Notes: generated by a model not told the origin, from the sequence alone. DNA of 64,000 bases from Aulostomus chinensis (GCA_037954235.1 JBBMOA010000020.1:24609677-24673676); one strand, 5' to 3'. Shown: positions 39,301 to 49,920, counted from the first letter of the stretch. Translations and numbers: made by a program.

Positions 39301-42300
39301 CCCTGGACAGGTCACCAGTCCATGGCAGGGCCAACACATAGAGACAGACAACCATTGGCTCTCCCAGCCACGCCTACGGTCAATTTAGAGTCTGGATTAA
39401 CCTGGTCCCTCTTGATGTCTTTGGACTGTGGAGGAAGCTGGAGTACCAGAGAGAACCCAGCAGGACAGGGAGAACATGGAGACTCACCCAGAAAGACCCC
39501 GTGCTGCAGCCGGGGCTCCACCCACAACCTTCTTGCTGGGGGCCACAGGGAGGACCACTGCTCCACCAGGCCGCCCTTAGTTGAATCCATCTAAAGATAT
39601 TTTAACAGATTCAGATAAACGGCTGATTTCCAGATCTACAGGAGTAACAAAGGTTTGAATTTAACAGATTTCTCAAGTAAAAAACATTCCAAACGATGTA
39701 AATCCACACCATCAGGTCAGGGAGTCATAATTCACAAGATGCTCTGTGTTCAGGGAACATATAATCAATATCAGTGTGCCTACAGGGGACACGAGCCTCT
39801 GGTGAGGCTTTGCACTTGCATTGGTTTATGGTCCAGCTAACAAGCTTGTGCACTTTTAACCTCCCTCCAGGGCCCCACCCTACACAGATGGGTTTCCCTC
39901 CCATCAATCTGCCCCCATCGTGTCCCTGGAGTGTGTTAATTTGGATTATTCCTGTCTCACCTGCAGTACGCCTCCAGCTCATCCGGAGGGGACAGTTCCT
40001 GTGAGGAGGGCCCTACTCGTCAACCTCCACACCTTCGCCCCTTCCATCCTCGGACAGTAGCGCTGGACCCGGACACACCTCTACTGCTGTCAAGCGATCC
40101 CGACCACTCGTCCAGCAGTGAACACTCCTGCGACACCGTCATCTACGTCGGCCCCGGGGGGGTGGCCATCTCTGATTGGGACCTGAGCGACAATGAGGGT
40201 CCTCCTTCCTTCGTTCCCATCATCCCTTCCCTGAACAAAAAGAGAGTCAAAGACATGCCAAGGACTGATGGCGATCACTTCAAGTGTAACACATTTGCAG
40301 AGCTGCAAGAGAGACTCGAATGCATTGATGGCAGCGAGGGCTCAGCGTCATTCAGCGCAGAGTCCAAAGCAGCACAAACAGCAGCTCTCCGAACTCAGGC
40401 TTCTAAACCATCAGAGGCAACATCTGTACACAGATCTGATGAGACCCAGAGGGTCTCACCAGCCACATGCAGTAATAATAAGCCTGATCAGGAACAGTTT
40501 CCGGCAGCCAGTGGCATCACGGACACTTCTAAATGGACAAGTGCAGACGGAGAGAAACTTTTAGCTCCCTCATTGCAGGAGCCAGGGCCTGTGGTGCAAG
40601 AGAAGGTCTACCTCAAAGGGGCTGTGCCCAAGGCGTCCGCCTCATCGTCCTTACTCAGCACCTCCATGGCAGCAACCCAGCCTGCAGAGGTCATCAGTCG
40701 GACTCCTCCAGTTGGTATGAGTCAACAGGTAGTCTGCCAACCGCCAGCTAGCATGGATGGTGCCCCTTATACATGCCGATCCCCCATGGAGGTCAGCAAC
40801 CTCCAGGCGGCGCTGTTGGGAAGGTGCCTCAGCAGGGATTTCTTGAGAACTACAGTTACACTGCAGCAGCCTGTGGAGCTGAACGGAGAGGATGAGCTTG
40901 TGTTCACCATCGTGGAGGAGCTTCCTCACGGACTCATTCCAGACAACGGGCGTCCCTCCAACATTGTTAGCTTCAGCAGCGACTGCTCTCTGCAGGCCTT
41001 AGCTTCAGGCTCGCGCCCAGTCAGCATCATCAGCAGTATTAATGATGAGTATGATGCCTTCACATGCCAACCTGTAGAATCCAGCACTGATGTTGGTGCA
41101 AGCTGGCAGGAAACATTGTTTGCTCAGTGTAGCAACACGCAGTCAACTGTTGGCTCGTGGTCAGCTGAAGTGAGCGAGGATTGGACCCAAAGTGACAGCA
41201 CAGGCATATTATATTTAGGGGACAAGTATAGTGCGCCCACGCCAACCCAGTCATTTCACCGGGAGCCATTTCTACAGCACAGTGTCAAGAGGTCACAGAA
41301 TGACAGCAGTGTCTCAGAGCTGGACTGTGACCCCAGTACCCTAAATAAACCACCTAATACCAAGTGTCCTCCAGACCCACCCAAAGCCTCTCCCAAAGGC
41401 TCGCGGCATAGAGCCAACACACTGAATGTGTCAGTGTCAACCCTCCATCACTCCAGTCTTCCTAGGAAAACCAAGCCTACCTCAACTGCAACTCTGGACT
41501 GCAGCAGACAGGAAGGCAGATATGAGGACTTTTTGCTTCAGAGAAGCAGCCACTTGGATCCCAGAGAAGCTGAGCTTCTCTGTACTGGTAGAAGAAGTAG
41601 CCCCTCCAAGAGGCCTGGAGGGAACAGCAACAGTGTACCACGACCATCAAAGGCACAAGCAGCATCTCAAAGGGTGGTTGACGGCTGCGAGAAGTCCAGT
41701 AGCCGGAGAGGAGATGCCCTCATCAAGTTGCCAGGGCTCACACGTGGTGCCACGACTCTGGGGACGGTTTCTCTACCCCAAAGCTCAGAATCGAAATGGG
41801 GTCATGAGGGCACCTTGGCAACAGGCACCATGCGATTTTCTTCCCTGGGAAAAAAACTGAATGGACAGAAAAGTAGTGGGATCTCCAAGTCTGGATCTGG
41901 AAGCATCTCTCCTCCTGCTCCACCTGCCAGACAGTTTAGTCAAGAGCAAAAGACACGGACAGGACCATCTCCAAGTGCCTTAAAAACAAGCAGTGACGCT
42001 GGGAAGTCCTTCTTCCCTAAAACATCAAGCGCTGAGGGGGAGTTCACTGTCAGGGCTCGGGCCGATTCATTCAGCGCTCGAACATCTAGTTTAAAAATCG
42101 AACATACTAGGGCATCTTCAAGCCTGAAGAAACGAGGGGCCAAAGTAGATTCCTCTCGGCACTACGGGAGTGTGACGTCTCTGGAGAGAAGTGATAGTCC
42201 AACCATCGTCGGGTCCAAGCCTGGACTGTCCTGGGAGAACAGTGGTGCTAGCCTGGGGGGTACCAACAGGTCCAACAGACCAGTGTCAAGACTTGGAGTT

Positions 42301-43815
42301 CCAGCCTCCACCTCTACACCTGCTTCGTCCTCACAGGGTTGTCCTGGTGTCTTTGCATCCCCGGCCAAACTGGGGCAAGTCAAAAGTAGCAGCAACACCC
42401 AAGCAGCACCTTCTGGTGGGTCGAAGTTTCGATCACTGACCAGCTCCAAGAGCCTAAGCTCCTCCCACAAACCTCTTGATAGTGCAGCTGGACGCAGTGC
42501 TGGCCTAACTCCGACTGGCAAGTCCCCAGCGCGCACCTGGACAGGTGTGAAGTCAGGAAGAGGAACCATCATGGGCACAAAACAGGCCATGAGCAGGGTG
42601 GCTAACAGCCGAGTTAGTGAGCTAGCAGCTGCAAGTCAAAGGAAGCAAATGAGCAGTAGGCATGGACTAACAGGAAGTGACAGTCCTGACAGTGGGACTT
42701 GCAGTATTAGCGGGTCACCAACCCATTCGCCGATCCCGTCCCCTTACAGCAAGATCACCGCCCCCCGGAGGCCGCAGCACTACAGCAGCGGGCACGGCAG
42801 TGACAACAGCAGCATCCTCAGCGGGGAGCTGCCACCCGCCATGGGACGCACCGCCCTGTTCTACCACAGTGGGGGCAGCAGCGGCTATGAGAGTATGATC
42901 CGGGACAGCGAGACCACCGGCAGCACGTCCTCAGCCCACGACTCCATGAGTGAGAGCGGGATGTCCTCGTCCAACAGGAGCAGAGTTTCCAAATCGCCTA
43001 AGAAGAGAGGAAATGGTGAGTGAGGACGTGGGGCTGACGCTGAATTACTATTTTCTGAAAGTGTGAAATCAAATTGAAATTAATTCTTAAACTTCAGGAG
43101 CTCCAAGTTGACGCTCTAAGATTTTGTTCCAGTTACATTTATGTCTGAAACATCAACAATGGCACGCAGAACACAAGCTATGACCACGACGGGTCGATCC
43201 ATTGTATTCTGAGCTTGAAAGTGATACTTCACCCAAAAGTGTGTATCCAGCGTGGAATCTTGCTCGTCCACGCTGGTCTGCCGCCCTGCTGCATTTCCAG
43301 TCGGGGAAATTGCTGCGTTGCTCAGGAACGTCTGAAGTTCTACTGGTTACTTCCTTCTTCACGTTTTTACGAACCATTGCTTAATCCTAACAGTAAAATA
43401 GCCTCCACCCAGCACAATTTTCTTAGAAACTAAGAGTGGATAAAACCAATTGCTAGATGTAAGAGATAGAACAGGTGAATAGCTTCCATCAGTCAGGGGA
43501 GTGATGGAGGGATGAGCGCCGAGCCGTAACGGCGCCTATCCGAGGTGAGTGAGTGTATCATTAAATCTACACCCACACATGATCTGAGCCGCTGGAGTGC
43601 ATTCCACCTGGGCGCCACTCCTCTCACGCGGCTGATTGAGATTCATGCGGCTGGCTCTTCTCGGCTTGCGGCGACACGCAGGTCAGGTAGCCTGATGCAT
43701 ATGGAACCAGGCCGCCGCCGCTGCCGCCGGTCTGCCCATCACTCCTGCCTCATGAATGATTCATGAACCCACAGCAACTCCCGGTGTACATATCCAACTC
43801 CAATTATCTCCTCCA

Positions 43816-43861
<46 letters not shown>

Positions 43862-46800
43862 TTGTTTGTGCTGTCGCTTTTGATCTTGGACAGAATAATA
43901 ACGATCAGATTAATTGGCTCGCCAGTCAATTGGGGGGCGGAGCTGTGGTCACATGGCTTTGGAGCTCATCCCAGATTTACCGTTCAGGTCTCAGAGGTGC
44001 CGCCAGTCTCAGATTCCTATGGAAACCCAGGAAGGCCTGTTGAGTCACTACCAGGTTATGAATACTGACATGCTATTTTTACCTTCCACTCCCCCTCAGG
44101 TTTCCAGCGACGGCGCCTGATCCCAGCGCCCCTGCCAGACACTTCCTCTCTGGGTGGGAAGGTGGGGGGGCAGTGGGTGGACCTGCCCCCCCTGGGAAGC
44201 ACCCTGAAGGAGCCCTTTGAGATTAAGGTGTACGAGATCGACGACGTGGAGCGGCTGCAGAGGCGGAGGGAGGCAGTGACAGTGCTGGAGGTGAGGCGGA
44301 GCTTCCTGTTGTGACAGACAGAAGAGAGCAGTTGTCCAAAGTTTGTGTATAAACAAGTGGAAATGCCTGAGAATCTGATCTAATAATCACGGTTATGTGA
44401 CTCCAATAGACTGATGACATGGAAGCCAATTTTGTGCATATTACAAATATGGTTAGACACAGTCAAAGGAATCGTCGCTGTGGCCACTGCCGTTACTTTT
44501 CTGTGATTCCTGTCTTTGGTGCTAGAGGGCGCTGTGATTGCAGCTTTGAAATTAAACTTGATCGAAAAAAAAGTTTAATGAAGCCACAATCGAGCTGCTC
44601 GCAGCTTCAACTGAAACGTGTATTTTGGTGTATTTGTGGCAAACGAGGTCTCTGGACTGTCTTTAGGAAATGTGTAACCCAAAACATCCACTGGGACTCA
44701 AGGATGAACAGAAACCATTCTTGGGGTCAGAGATCAGAGTCAAGGTGGACAACAGGGATTTCAGGTTTGTCTAGAAGTTGTAATTGTGAAAAGGAAGGTG
44801 GTGCATTGAAGCGTCAGTGTTGAGAACTCAGTGTCCCACCGCCGTGCTGCCTTCAGGTGCATCGCTAGGTGGAGGGAGTTGGAACCTCCCAGCTTCATCT
44901 GCAAAAACAGAGAAATATTTTTGAGTGGCGAGAATAACTGGTCTGTCCTCACCGCCGTCCGTCCAGAGGGCAGCAGGACCAGGTAGTGAGTTCATTACCA
45001 CACAGTTAATTACTGTTCAGATGGCTGGGGGGTGTGGGAAGGTGATGAATGAAGGGTTTACTGCCCCTCTGTGTTAACGCCTGGTTAACCTTCGTCAGTG
45101 AGTGGCGAGGAAGGAAACAAAAGAGAACCTTGAGTTTGATTCTCACATTTGTCTCCGTTTCTCTCTGCAGCCGTTCCAGGATGTGGAAAAGGTGAGTCAA
45201 CACTTACCTGCAACATCCATCCCTCCATCATCCATCCTTCCATCATCCATCCCTCCCTCCATGTTCCCCCTCTTCTCCTGTTGAGGGTGGTGGGGGTGGA
45301 GCCTATCCCAGCAGCCTTCCCCCTGGACAGGTCACCAGTCCATGGCAGGGCCAACACATAGAGACAGACAACCATTGGCTCTCCCAGCCACGCCTACGGT
45401 CAATTTAGAGTCTGGATTAACCTGGTCCCTCTTGATGTCTTTGGACTGTGGAGGAAGCTGGAGTACCAGAGAGAACCCAGCAGGAACAGGGAGAACATGG
45501 AGACTCACCCAGAAAGACCCCGTGCTGCAGCCGGGGCTCCACCCACAACCTTCTTGATGGGGGGCCACAGGGAGGACCACTGCTCCACCCACAACCTTCT
45601 TGCTGGGGGGCCACAGTGAGGACCACCTGCCCAGCAAAAATAGTTCATTATTTAATGCCTTTTTAAAATTTTCTACTTATTTTCTGACGTGGTTTTTGTT
45701 TATTTTCTTGTTTCAACTAATACTTGATGTTGGTGACGAAAATACACAAATTAAAGATTCATAATCTCAGGATATTAATCTTGTCACACTGAAGATTACA
45801 GCTGCTGGGGCCTTGTTAATCATTTATTCATTTTTACACGCGGTCACACGAAGACCCCATCAGAGAAAAGAAAATGAGTACAACTTTAAAAAACCCTTTC
45901 CCTGTGATGACAGGAATACTCAGTACTACTCTCTGAATACTTGGAAGGTTTGTGAGTGAAAGTCTGATAAGCCAAAGAGGAAAGAAAATACGATGTTACT
46001 GAACACCTGATTAATCATGATTAATGCAGGCGTAGAAGTTTGGGAGAAAGGGTTTTGCCAGCGCTATGCTAACACTTCCCACCCACTACCATTCATTGAG
46101 CTAAGCTAACTAGCCTGGGGCTCAGCTCTCTGGAGGAGGGGCTCTATCCTCTCATCCCTTTAGAGGGATTGTGCTTCCAGTGCTTGGCACGTGTCTGTCA
46201 CCTCCTCCGCATCGTCAGGTGTCCTTAATCCTCCTCTGCCAGCAGATTAGCGCTCGTGCTAATTGTATCTGCGTCTGCCTCTGAGTTAAATCCAGCGGTA
46301 GACTCAGGCGAGGAGCTCTGGCAGAATCCCAGCCCCTTGGAGACCAACCCTCCGGTGCCCCGGGTCTGAGCCGGCGTGTGTTTGCTCTGCAGGGCCTCCT
46401 CTACTTCAACGCCCGGCTGAGGATGCTGGAGAAGCGGCAGCAGCAGATCCGAGAGCTGAGCAGCAAACACCAACGGCTGCAGGCGGAGCTGCAGGAGGCC
46501 AAGAGCCGGCTGATGCTGGATGCCTGCAAGTGGAACGGAGAGTGTGAGTACAACCCCAGGTCGACCCTCAGGTGACACTCGCAACTAAACAGGAAGTACA
46601 TGGAGGAGACAGGAAGTGCACCTTTACACACTTGAAGACAGGTAGAGGAAAGTTGAAGGTTTGCAGGTGGTCTCAGAATCCTGAGGCCTCGTAAATCAAC
46701 CAGGCCAGAAAACATGAACCCACTGTTTACCTGCTGCCAAACAACGTTCTCTGATGGGATGTTCCAAATCAAGCAGGTCTGGAACCAGAACTTCCTTTCA

Positions 46801-47492
46801 TCTAAAGAGACCCAACACCAAAACCCTCCATGACTAATGTGTCCATTGCTTAGCAACGGGAAGTTTCGTAGAAATTCAGTGATTAAGGCGTTTGACCGTC
46901 TGGTTTGAAGGGTTCTATTTAAGTATCAAACGATTTTCTTCATTCCAACCGAAGGAATCGTGAGAGACGTGCGCGTCAGTCAGGACAAACCCTCCGGCCG
47001 GCGATCGGGACTGCGCTGTTTGCATCAACACAATCGCATTTCAGCTCTGAGAGGAACAGCGGGAACATTGCTGTGCTGTTTCAGGGAATCCCGCCAGTTC
47101 ACTGGGTCCCGTTCCATCAAACTCGTCTTCTCACACACGAAGAATTTCACGATCTCATGAATGTTCATTGTTAATGTTGACGTCATGAATATAATTGGCT
47201 GTCGTAGTTGCACCACCTTGCATGAAAGAGCAGAAACGTGGTTTCTTTTGCAGCTGAGCAGCGCCGGACGTCACCCTGAGCTGAACGCCATCTCTCCCTA
47301 TGTGTCTTCTCTGTAGTTGATGTGGACCAGGACCTAGACCGGGGGTCCCAGGAGTACCTGGAGGCTCTGGCCCAGGCTACAGCCGAGCTGGAGTATTGCG
47401 TCAACCTCTGCAAGTCTCGCGTCATGATGGAGACCTGCTTCGACATCACCACGGCGGATGATGCTGCGCGCGGAGGACAGCTGGAGGTGTGA
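11651..47492 (+). CDS. kif26a: KIF26-type atypical kinesin (kif26a favoured), complete coding exons
   Basis: Kinesin-11 family member, a microtubule-binding signalling protein; mammalian KIF26A is reported to lack ATPase motility and to restrain GDNF-Ret/Grb2 signalling. Exons, all GT-AG and in phase: 11651-11710 (tentative), 12623-12874, 18184-18630, 20389-20513, 31931-32123, 32797-32991, 33166-33259, 33359-33627, 35180-35363, 37644-37800, 38590-38752, 39967-43015, 44100-44290, 45171-45191, 46393-46543, 47317-47492 (TGA). The product is about 1908 residues; human KIF26A is of similar length. Domains: two CxxC pairs (CQRC ~80-83, CDVC ~134-137); motor ~360-713 with P-loop GHANLGKTYTMIG (~451-463) instead of GQTGSGKT, NSH (585-587) in place of the SSRSH switch I, and DLGSCE (617-622) in place of DLAGSE; a Ser-rich region of 1016 codons in one exon; conserved KEPFEIKVYEIDDVERLQ near 1767; and a C-terminal coiled coil ~1801-1850. 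The family is sure; A rather than B is judged from length and C-terminus. Confidence 0.93.
12025..12100. repeat. Two degenerate dispersed copies of the 28.3-kb minisatellite unit
   Basis: TTTGTAGTCCAACAGGAA and TTTTTGTAGTCCAACAAGCA occur about 45 bp apart and match the unit of the array at 28293-28628, 16 kb away. Confidence 0.6.
14944..15397. repeat. Long (AAT/GAT)n trinucleotide repeat
   Basis: About 450 bp of AAT units interspersed with GATGAT doublets in a semi-regular pattern. It creates long poly-Ile/Met and poly-Leu/Ser ORFs that are artefacts. Confidence 0.97.
16271..16530 (-). pseudogene. LINE reverse transcriptase fragment
   Basis: The minus strand encodes VGLPQGCPLSPVLFITFMDR and, further on, LLFADDVV: reverse transcriptase signatures of non-LTR retrotransposons, the second carrying the catalytic FADD box. 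Frame is lost on both sides; the degenerate continuation down to about 16100 still resembles the next conserved block (AAESEAA). It is a dead fragment inside a kinesin intron, opposite in orientation to the gene. Confidence 0.85.
18631..20388 (+). other. Kinesin intron
   Basis: Intron between exons 18184-18630 and 20389-20513. No recognisable exon or element; only short A/T homopolymer runs, for example near 18820 and 19560. Confidence 0.55.
22390..23645 (-). mobile_element. hAT-type element with intact target duplication
   Basis: The ends are CAGTGCTTAATT (left) and the reverse complement of the right end, CAGGGGTTAATT. They are flanked by a perfect 8-bp duplication GCCACGCC (22382-22389 and 23646-23653). 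The minus strand near 23317-23260 encodes MSKRQICCFFKKKEESHDA before a stop, resembling the N-terminus of hAT transposases, so this is the relic of an autonomous copy. A minisatellite sits inside at 22822-23178. Confidence 0.85.
22822..23178. repeat. Two-level minisatellite inside the hAT element
   Basis: The basic unit GGCTAGCTGGAGGTGAACC (19 bp, two to three copies in a row) is grouped into blocks separated by a spacer containing GGCGGCGCTAGCCTCCTGTC, giving four higher-order blocks. Confidence 0.9.
24633..24712. repeat. Dispersed repeat, copy A (inverted partner at 28648-28722)
   Basis: About 75 bp containing GTCATGTGACCCTGGTGTAG and TTAGCTTAGCACTGCTAAC. The reverse complement occurs at about 28648-28722 with few differences. 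Each copy lies next to a minisatellite built on CACTTCCTGTTGGA. Confidence 0.75.
24858..25160. repeat. Minisatellite, 33-bp unit, ~9 copies
   Basis: The unit contains GGAGGAACCAGGAGATGGCC then ACTTCCTGTTGGT. Because 33 is divisible by three and no unit carries a stop in several frames, it is open in two plus and three minus frames over about 100 codons. These ORFs are repeat artefacts. Confidence 0.92.
26357..26474. repeat. (CA)n and (TG)n tracts facing each other
   Basis: (CA)~22 at 26357-26401, a 16-bp spacer, then (TG)~28 at 26418-26474. The two arms are complementary and could fold into a long hairpin. Confidence 0.92.
26750..26890. repeat. Purine-rich (GGGA)n-like tract
   Basis: G/A-rich plus strand with GGAGGAGGGGGAGGGAGGAG and repeated GGGA units, able in principle to form G-quadruplex or triplex DNA. 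ORFs here are low-complexity. Confidence 0.7.
28293..28628. repeat. Minisatellite, 44-bp unit, ~7.6 copies
   Basis: The unit contains GATGAGGTGTGTTTGTAGTC, then CAACAGGAAGTGATAGTATG and AGGG. Variants differ by TTTGTAG/TTTGAAG. It is open in all three minus frames, giving repeat-artefact ORFs. Confidence 0.93.
28648..28722. repeat. Dispersed repeat, copy A inverted
   Basis: Reverse complement of the sequence at 24633-24712: contains GTTAGCAGTGCTAAGCTAA and CTACACCAGGGTCACATGAC. Confidence 0.75.
28869..29740. repeat. Minisatellite, 53-bp unit, ~17 copies
   Basis: The unit contains CTCCACCATCCACCGGTCTG, then GTGTTTACTGGTGGATCTGA and TGTAGAACTGAAC. Units are almost identical; the main variant is TAGACC for TAGAAC, concentrated in the 5' part. 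One unit (about 29315-29345) has paired CCCCCG/GGGGGA changes that preserve complementarity. Confidence 0.95.
30065..30410 (+). mobile_element. GGAT-tailed SINE, copy 1 (5' truncated)
   Basis: Body contains CACGGGGTCTTTCTGGGTGA, ACATCAAGAGGGACCAGGTT and ATTGACCGTAGGCGTGGCTG, ending in (GGATGGAT)n. It lacks the tRNA-like head seen in copy 2. Located in the large kinesin intron. Confidence 0.85.
31931..32123 (+). CDS. kif26a: Kinesin exon preceding the motor domain
   Basis: Encodes AAQKLSLSRRKKSRPG near its start and PPCLLRAGSKVKDTPGMGK at its end; both are family-diagnostic KIF26 blocks just before the motor. The first base completes an Arg codon from the exon at 20389-20513. Confidence 0.95.
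33260..33358 (+). other. 99-bp intron inside the P-loop, made of (CA)n/(CG)n
   Basis: The intron splits the glycine codon of the P-loop (GHANL-G|KTYTM). Most of it is ACACAC/GCGCGC alternating repeat at about 33268-33317, leaving only about 40 bp for branch point and acceptor. Confidence 0.9.
34063..34232. repeat. Minisatellite, ~19-bp unit, ~9 copies
   Basis: The unit is close to GTGGTGTTCTGGAGGGGAC, with TCTAGAG/TCTGGAG variants, in the kinesin intron between exons ending at 33627 and starting at 35180. Confidence 0.9.
34322..34403. repeat. 82-bp direct duplication, copy 1 (copy 2 at 34749-34830)
   Basis: The segment beginning CTGAGGGAACCCCAGCAGGG and ending TTTTCAAAAAAATCC occurs twice, 427 bp apart, apparently without a mismatch, within one kinesin intron. 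Confidence 0.9.
36831..37239 (+). mobile_element. GGAT-tailed SINE, copy 2 (with tRNA-like head)
   Basis: The most complete plus-strand copy. Its head GGCCCGGTGGAGCAGTGGTC resembles a pol III A box (TGGNNNAGTGG), followed by GTTGTGGGTGGAGCCC in B-box position; then the common body and a GGAT/GGA-rich tail. Located in the kinesin intron between exons ending at 35363 and starting at 37644. Confidence 0.85.
38890..39578 (-). mobile_element. GGAT-tailed SINE, copy 3, with expanded tail
   Basis: Reverse-oriented copy with a (CATC)n tail of about 350 bp (38890-39240), flanked by a 13-bp target duplication AGTTGAATCCATC (38877-38889 and 39579-39591). The tail reads as Pro-Ser-Ile-His and Met-Asp-Gly-Trp repeats, which are not proteins. 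In a kinesin intron. Confidence 0.9.
39967..43015 (+). CDS. kif26a: Giant kinesin exon (Ser-rich tail region)
   Basis: A single open frame of 1016 codons with no internal stop, entered from acceptor CTGCAG at 39961-39966. It opens YASSSSGGDSSCEEG, contains VAISDWDLSDNEGPPSF near codon 66, and ends near GGSSGYESMIRDSETTGST; these are blocks shared by the KIF26 family. Between them it is Ser/Thr/Pro-rich and probably disordered. Confidence 0.96.
43821..43859. repeat. (CA)n microsatellite
   Basis: About 19 CA units in the kinesin intron between exons ending at 43015 and starting at 44100. Confidence 0.93.
45171..45191 (+). CDS. kif26a: 21-nt kinesin microexon
   Basis: Seven codons (PFQDVEK) between acceptor CTCTCTGCAG and donor GTGAGT, phase 0 on both sides. 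It links VTVLE of the previous exon to GLLYFNARL of the next. Skipping or including it keeps the frame, so it could be regulated. Confidence 0.85.
45215..45628 (-). mobile_element. GGAT-tailed SINE, copy 4
   Basis: Reverse-oriented copy starting about 24 bp downstream of the microexon donor. The head end carries an internal duplication: ACCCACAACCTTCTTG and the following GGGGCCACAG occur twice in tandem. Confidence 0.85.
46065..46130. repeat. Single dispersed copy of the 2.8-kb minisatellite unit
   Basis: Contains GCTAACACTTCCCACCCACT and GAGCTAAGCTAACTAGCCTG followed by CTCAGCTCT. It matches one unit plus the 3' flank of the array at 2816-3610, and lies in a kinesin intron. Confidence 0.75.
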
Positions 47493-49920
47493 GGAGGAGG
47501 AGCCTCGTCAGGGCTGCTCCTGGTTCAGTGGCCAGGGCTCAACATGGTGGAACGTTCTGGAAGTGCCTTTATTTCTGATCTCAATTAAACTTCCTTTGCT
47601 CCTTTTTCTATTGATCAGCTGGTTTCTTCCTGTGAAACTCCCTACCGGAGAACATCCGTCCCTGCGTTATGCAACATTTTCTGGAATGATTTAATTTTCT
47701 ATCAGACACGAGACGAGCAGGAAGTGAGGATGTTCAGATCGCCACCAGTCACGCTAAACACACGCTAAGAGAACCTGACATATCCTGGACACGTTGTCCT
47801 GACGTCTGAAAAAAAATAGCTTTTTCTAAATTTTGTTTTAAATAATTGCGATAAGTCGTTGTATTTGGTAAATATTAATGAAAGAAATATCTGAAATTGT
47901 TCCGCTTTCTTTTTCAGAATTTTTCCAAACTTTTTCGGCATAAATGTTCTTCCATGCAGTGGCTTGTAAATTTAAGTATTTTGGACTAAATACTAAGAGT
48001 TTAATTCTCTGATAATAATACTACATCTGTAGGCCACATCAATACTTCCAATACTTGGAAATATAAATATTAGTATACACATGACAAAAATACTTCTTCA
48101 ACTTTTCCTCTAAATATTAAATGTCAATGCTCCAAATCTCAGATTTACCTTCCTCCCAGTTTGCTCTTCACTTTCAAATCAGAAATTCTTCAGTGTAAAT
48201 CTGCAGGAAGGCCCCCCCCCCGTCTCCATGGAAACAGGTTGTTCTTACGTTGCTGCATGAAACGTTGTTTGTTCTCGTGTGATGTTGACGTGTCGCCAGA
48301 CGAAGAGAGAGACCAGACTTTAATCTTCTGTTAAATCAAGAGCTTTGATTTGTTTTTCTATTGTACAGTTTTTTAATTGTTTGTAAAGAAAAGCGTGGTG
48401 AGCGGAGCGAGGAGGGCGTGGCCAGCGTGCTAATAAACCAACTCAGTCGTCTTGAACGTCTCACGAGTCTTTTTTTTCTTTTGACAAATGTTGTTTGAAC
48501 ATCAAAGAAAAAGATCTGAGGAAATCGGCTTTTGGTGGGCGGAGTCTTTTTCTCAAACTTTTATGTGTGGTGGTGGATGGGGGGGTTCAACCACTGTGGG
48601 ACCTGCTGGTCCCTCAGTGTTTGGGGCTGAGGGCCTTGCTCAAGGGCTCCTCAGCAGTTCTAGTGAAGGCGGAGCCGGCGCTGCTTCTCCATTTTCCCAC
48701 CCAGATTCAGGCCGTAGCGCCTCCTGGAGGACAGAAGGTGGAACAAAGCAGATGTGACAGTCACATTGTCATCGCCCGTTGTTCTGGCTCTCGTTGGTCA
48801 GGTGGGCGGTTCCGTGGTCACTCCATGTTTACGACTCCACAGCGGCAAACTGAAGACGAGGTCGTTCGATCTCAAGAACACAATCACAACGACCGTGGAT
48901 GTGAGCGAGTGTCAGGTACTTTATTATTTTCAGTGTCGACGCCCAAGCGGTTGCCGCAGCAACGACTCGTCCAGCGGTGTCTGCGCCGACTGTTTGAGTT
49001 CAGTGAACCCAGAACTTTTACAAAAGTGTTAGAACGAAGTTGAAAACAGGAAGTTGCAGCGTCAGCTTGTCGACTGCAGCAGCTCCAAACGTTCCTCTTG
49101 TGTGTCGATGTATTTGTTGCATCTTTATCTGCTTCACTCTTCCTCTCGCCGTCTGTCGGCTCCTTCCCGCCACATCAGACAGGAAGTGTGACATTTCACT
49201 TTCCTCTCATCAGGCGTCAGAGCTCGGCAGCGGCGGTCGCGGTGAGACGCTCAAAGCACAGCGGACTGCGCCAGGAGATAAACAGCTGTCTGAGCCAGTG
49301 AATGTCAGCACAGACGAGTGGACTGAAGACTGAATCCAGTTGAGAAGATAAAGTTTCCTCTCCCAAACCGATGGAAGCCAAACGCTGGAGGTTTAGCAGC
49401 CACTTTTGAGTCCAAAATTGCAGAGCAGTAGAGAAGTTTCGTCTCTGACTGTCCATCACCTCAGCAGTAGAAGCCAACGCTAGTTAGCTTAGCACAATGA
49501 CTGGTAGCAGGTGGGAAGTACTAGCATAGCTCTGTGGAAAGCCATCGAGTATCTCTCCAAGCACAGCATCACTTCGGGGGAATCATGGGTGACAGCATTA
49601 TGATGGTACCGGACCAGCACACCCACTCTCGTGCCGTGAGCTCAGTCAGAGAACCTAACAATCCTGCGGGTTCTCATGTCCTGTAACAGGCCTCCGGTTC
49701 AGTCAGCTGACTGGTTTCAAGCATCCAAGCAGCTTCCTCCACCGTCTCATCCACTGCATGGCGGGGCTTCTGGTTGTCACAGCAACTCAGATAAAATGGC
49801 CTTTTATTGACTTATTTGTTTGTCAATTAGCCGTCGTTCGGACAGAAGTGGAGGCCATCACTCCCCGCCTCCATCACCGCTGCCACCCTCTCTCTTAATG
49901 TTTGTCAGCTGACTGGCACC
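47493..49920. other. Kinesin 3' UTR and intergenic DNA
   Basis: 3' UTR to about 48460, AT-rich. At 48530-48730 there is a degenerate fish-type dispersed repeat (CTTGCTCAAGGGCTCCTCAGCAG). At 49480-49545 lies a reverse copy of the minisatellite unit of 2816-3610. No supported exon. Confidence 0.5.
48432..48437 (+). terminator. Poly(A) signal of the kinesin gene
   Basis: AATAAA followed about 35 bp later by a T-rich stretch (TCTTTTTTTTCTTTT). It would give a 3' UTR of about 950 bp after the TGA at 47490-47492. An ATTAAA at 47584-47589 is a possible alternative. Confidence 0.55.

Noticed and set aside
38849..39388. Ser-Ile-His-Pro and Met-Asp-Gly-Trp repeat ORFs
   Set aside because: They are the CATC tail of a SINE plus its body.
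39322..39594. Repeated protein-like frame starting MAGPTHRDRQPLALPATPTV, also seen near 30029, 36818, 45342 and 62840
   Set aside because: It is the SINE body read in one frame; its recurrence at every SINE copy shows it is not a gene.
48495..49043. 182-codon ORF and an overlapping Cys-rich frame at 48754-49032
   Set aside because: The first runs through a dispersed fish repeat; the second has no ATG (starts at GTG) and no recognisable motif.
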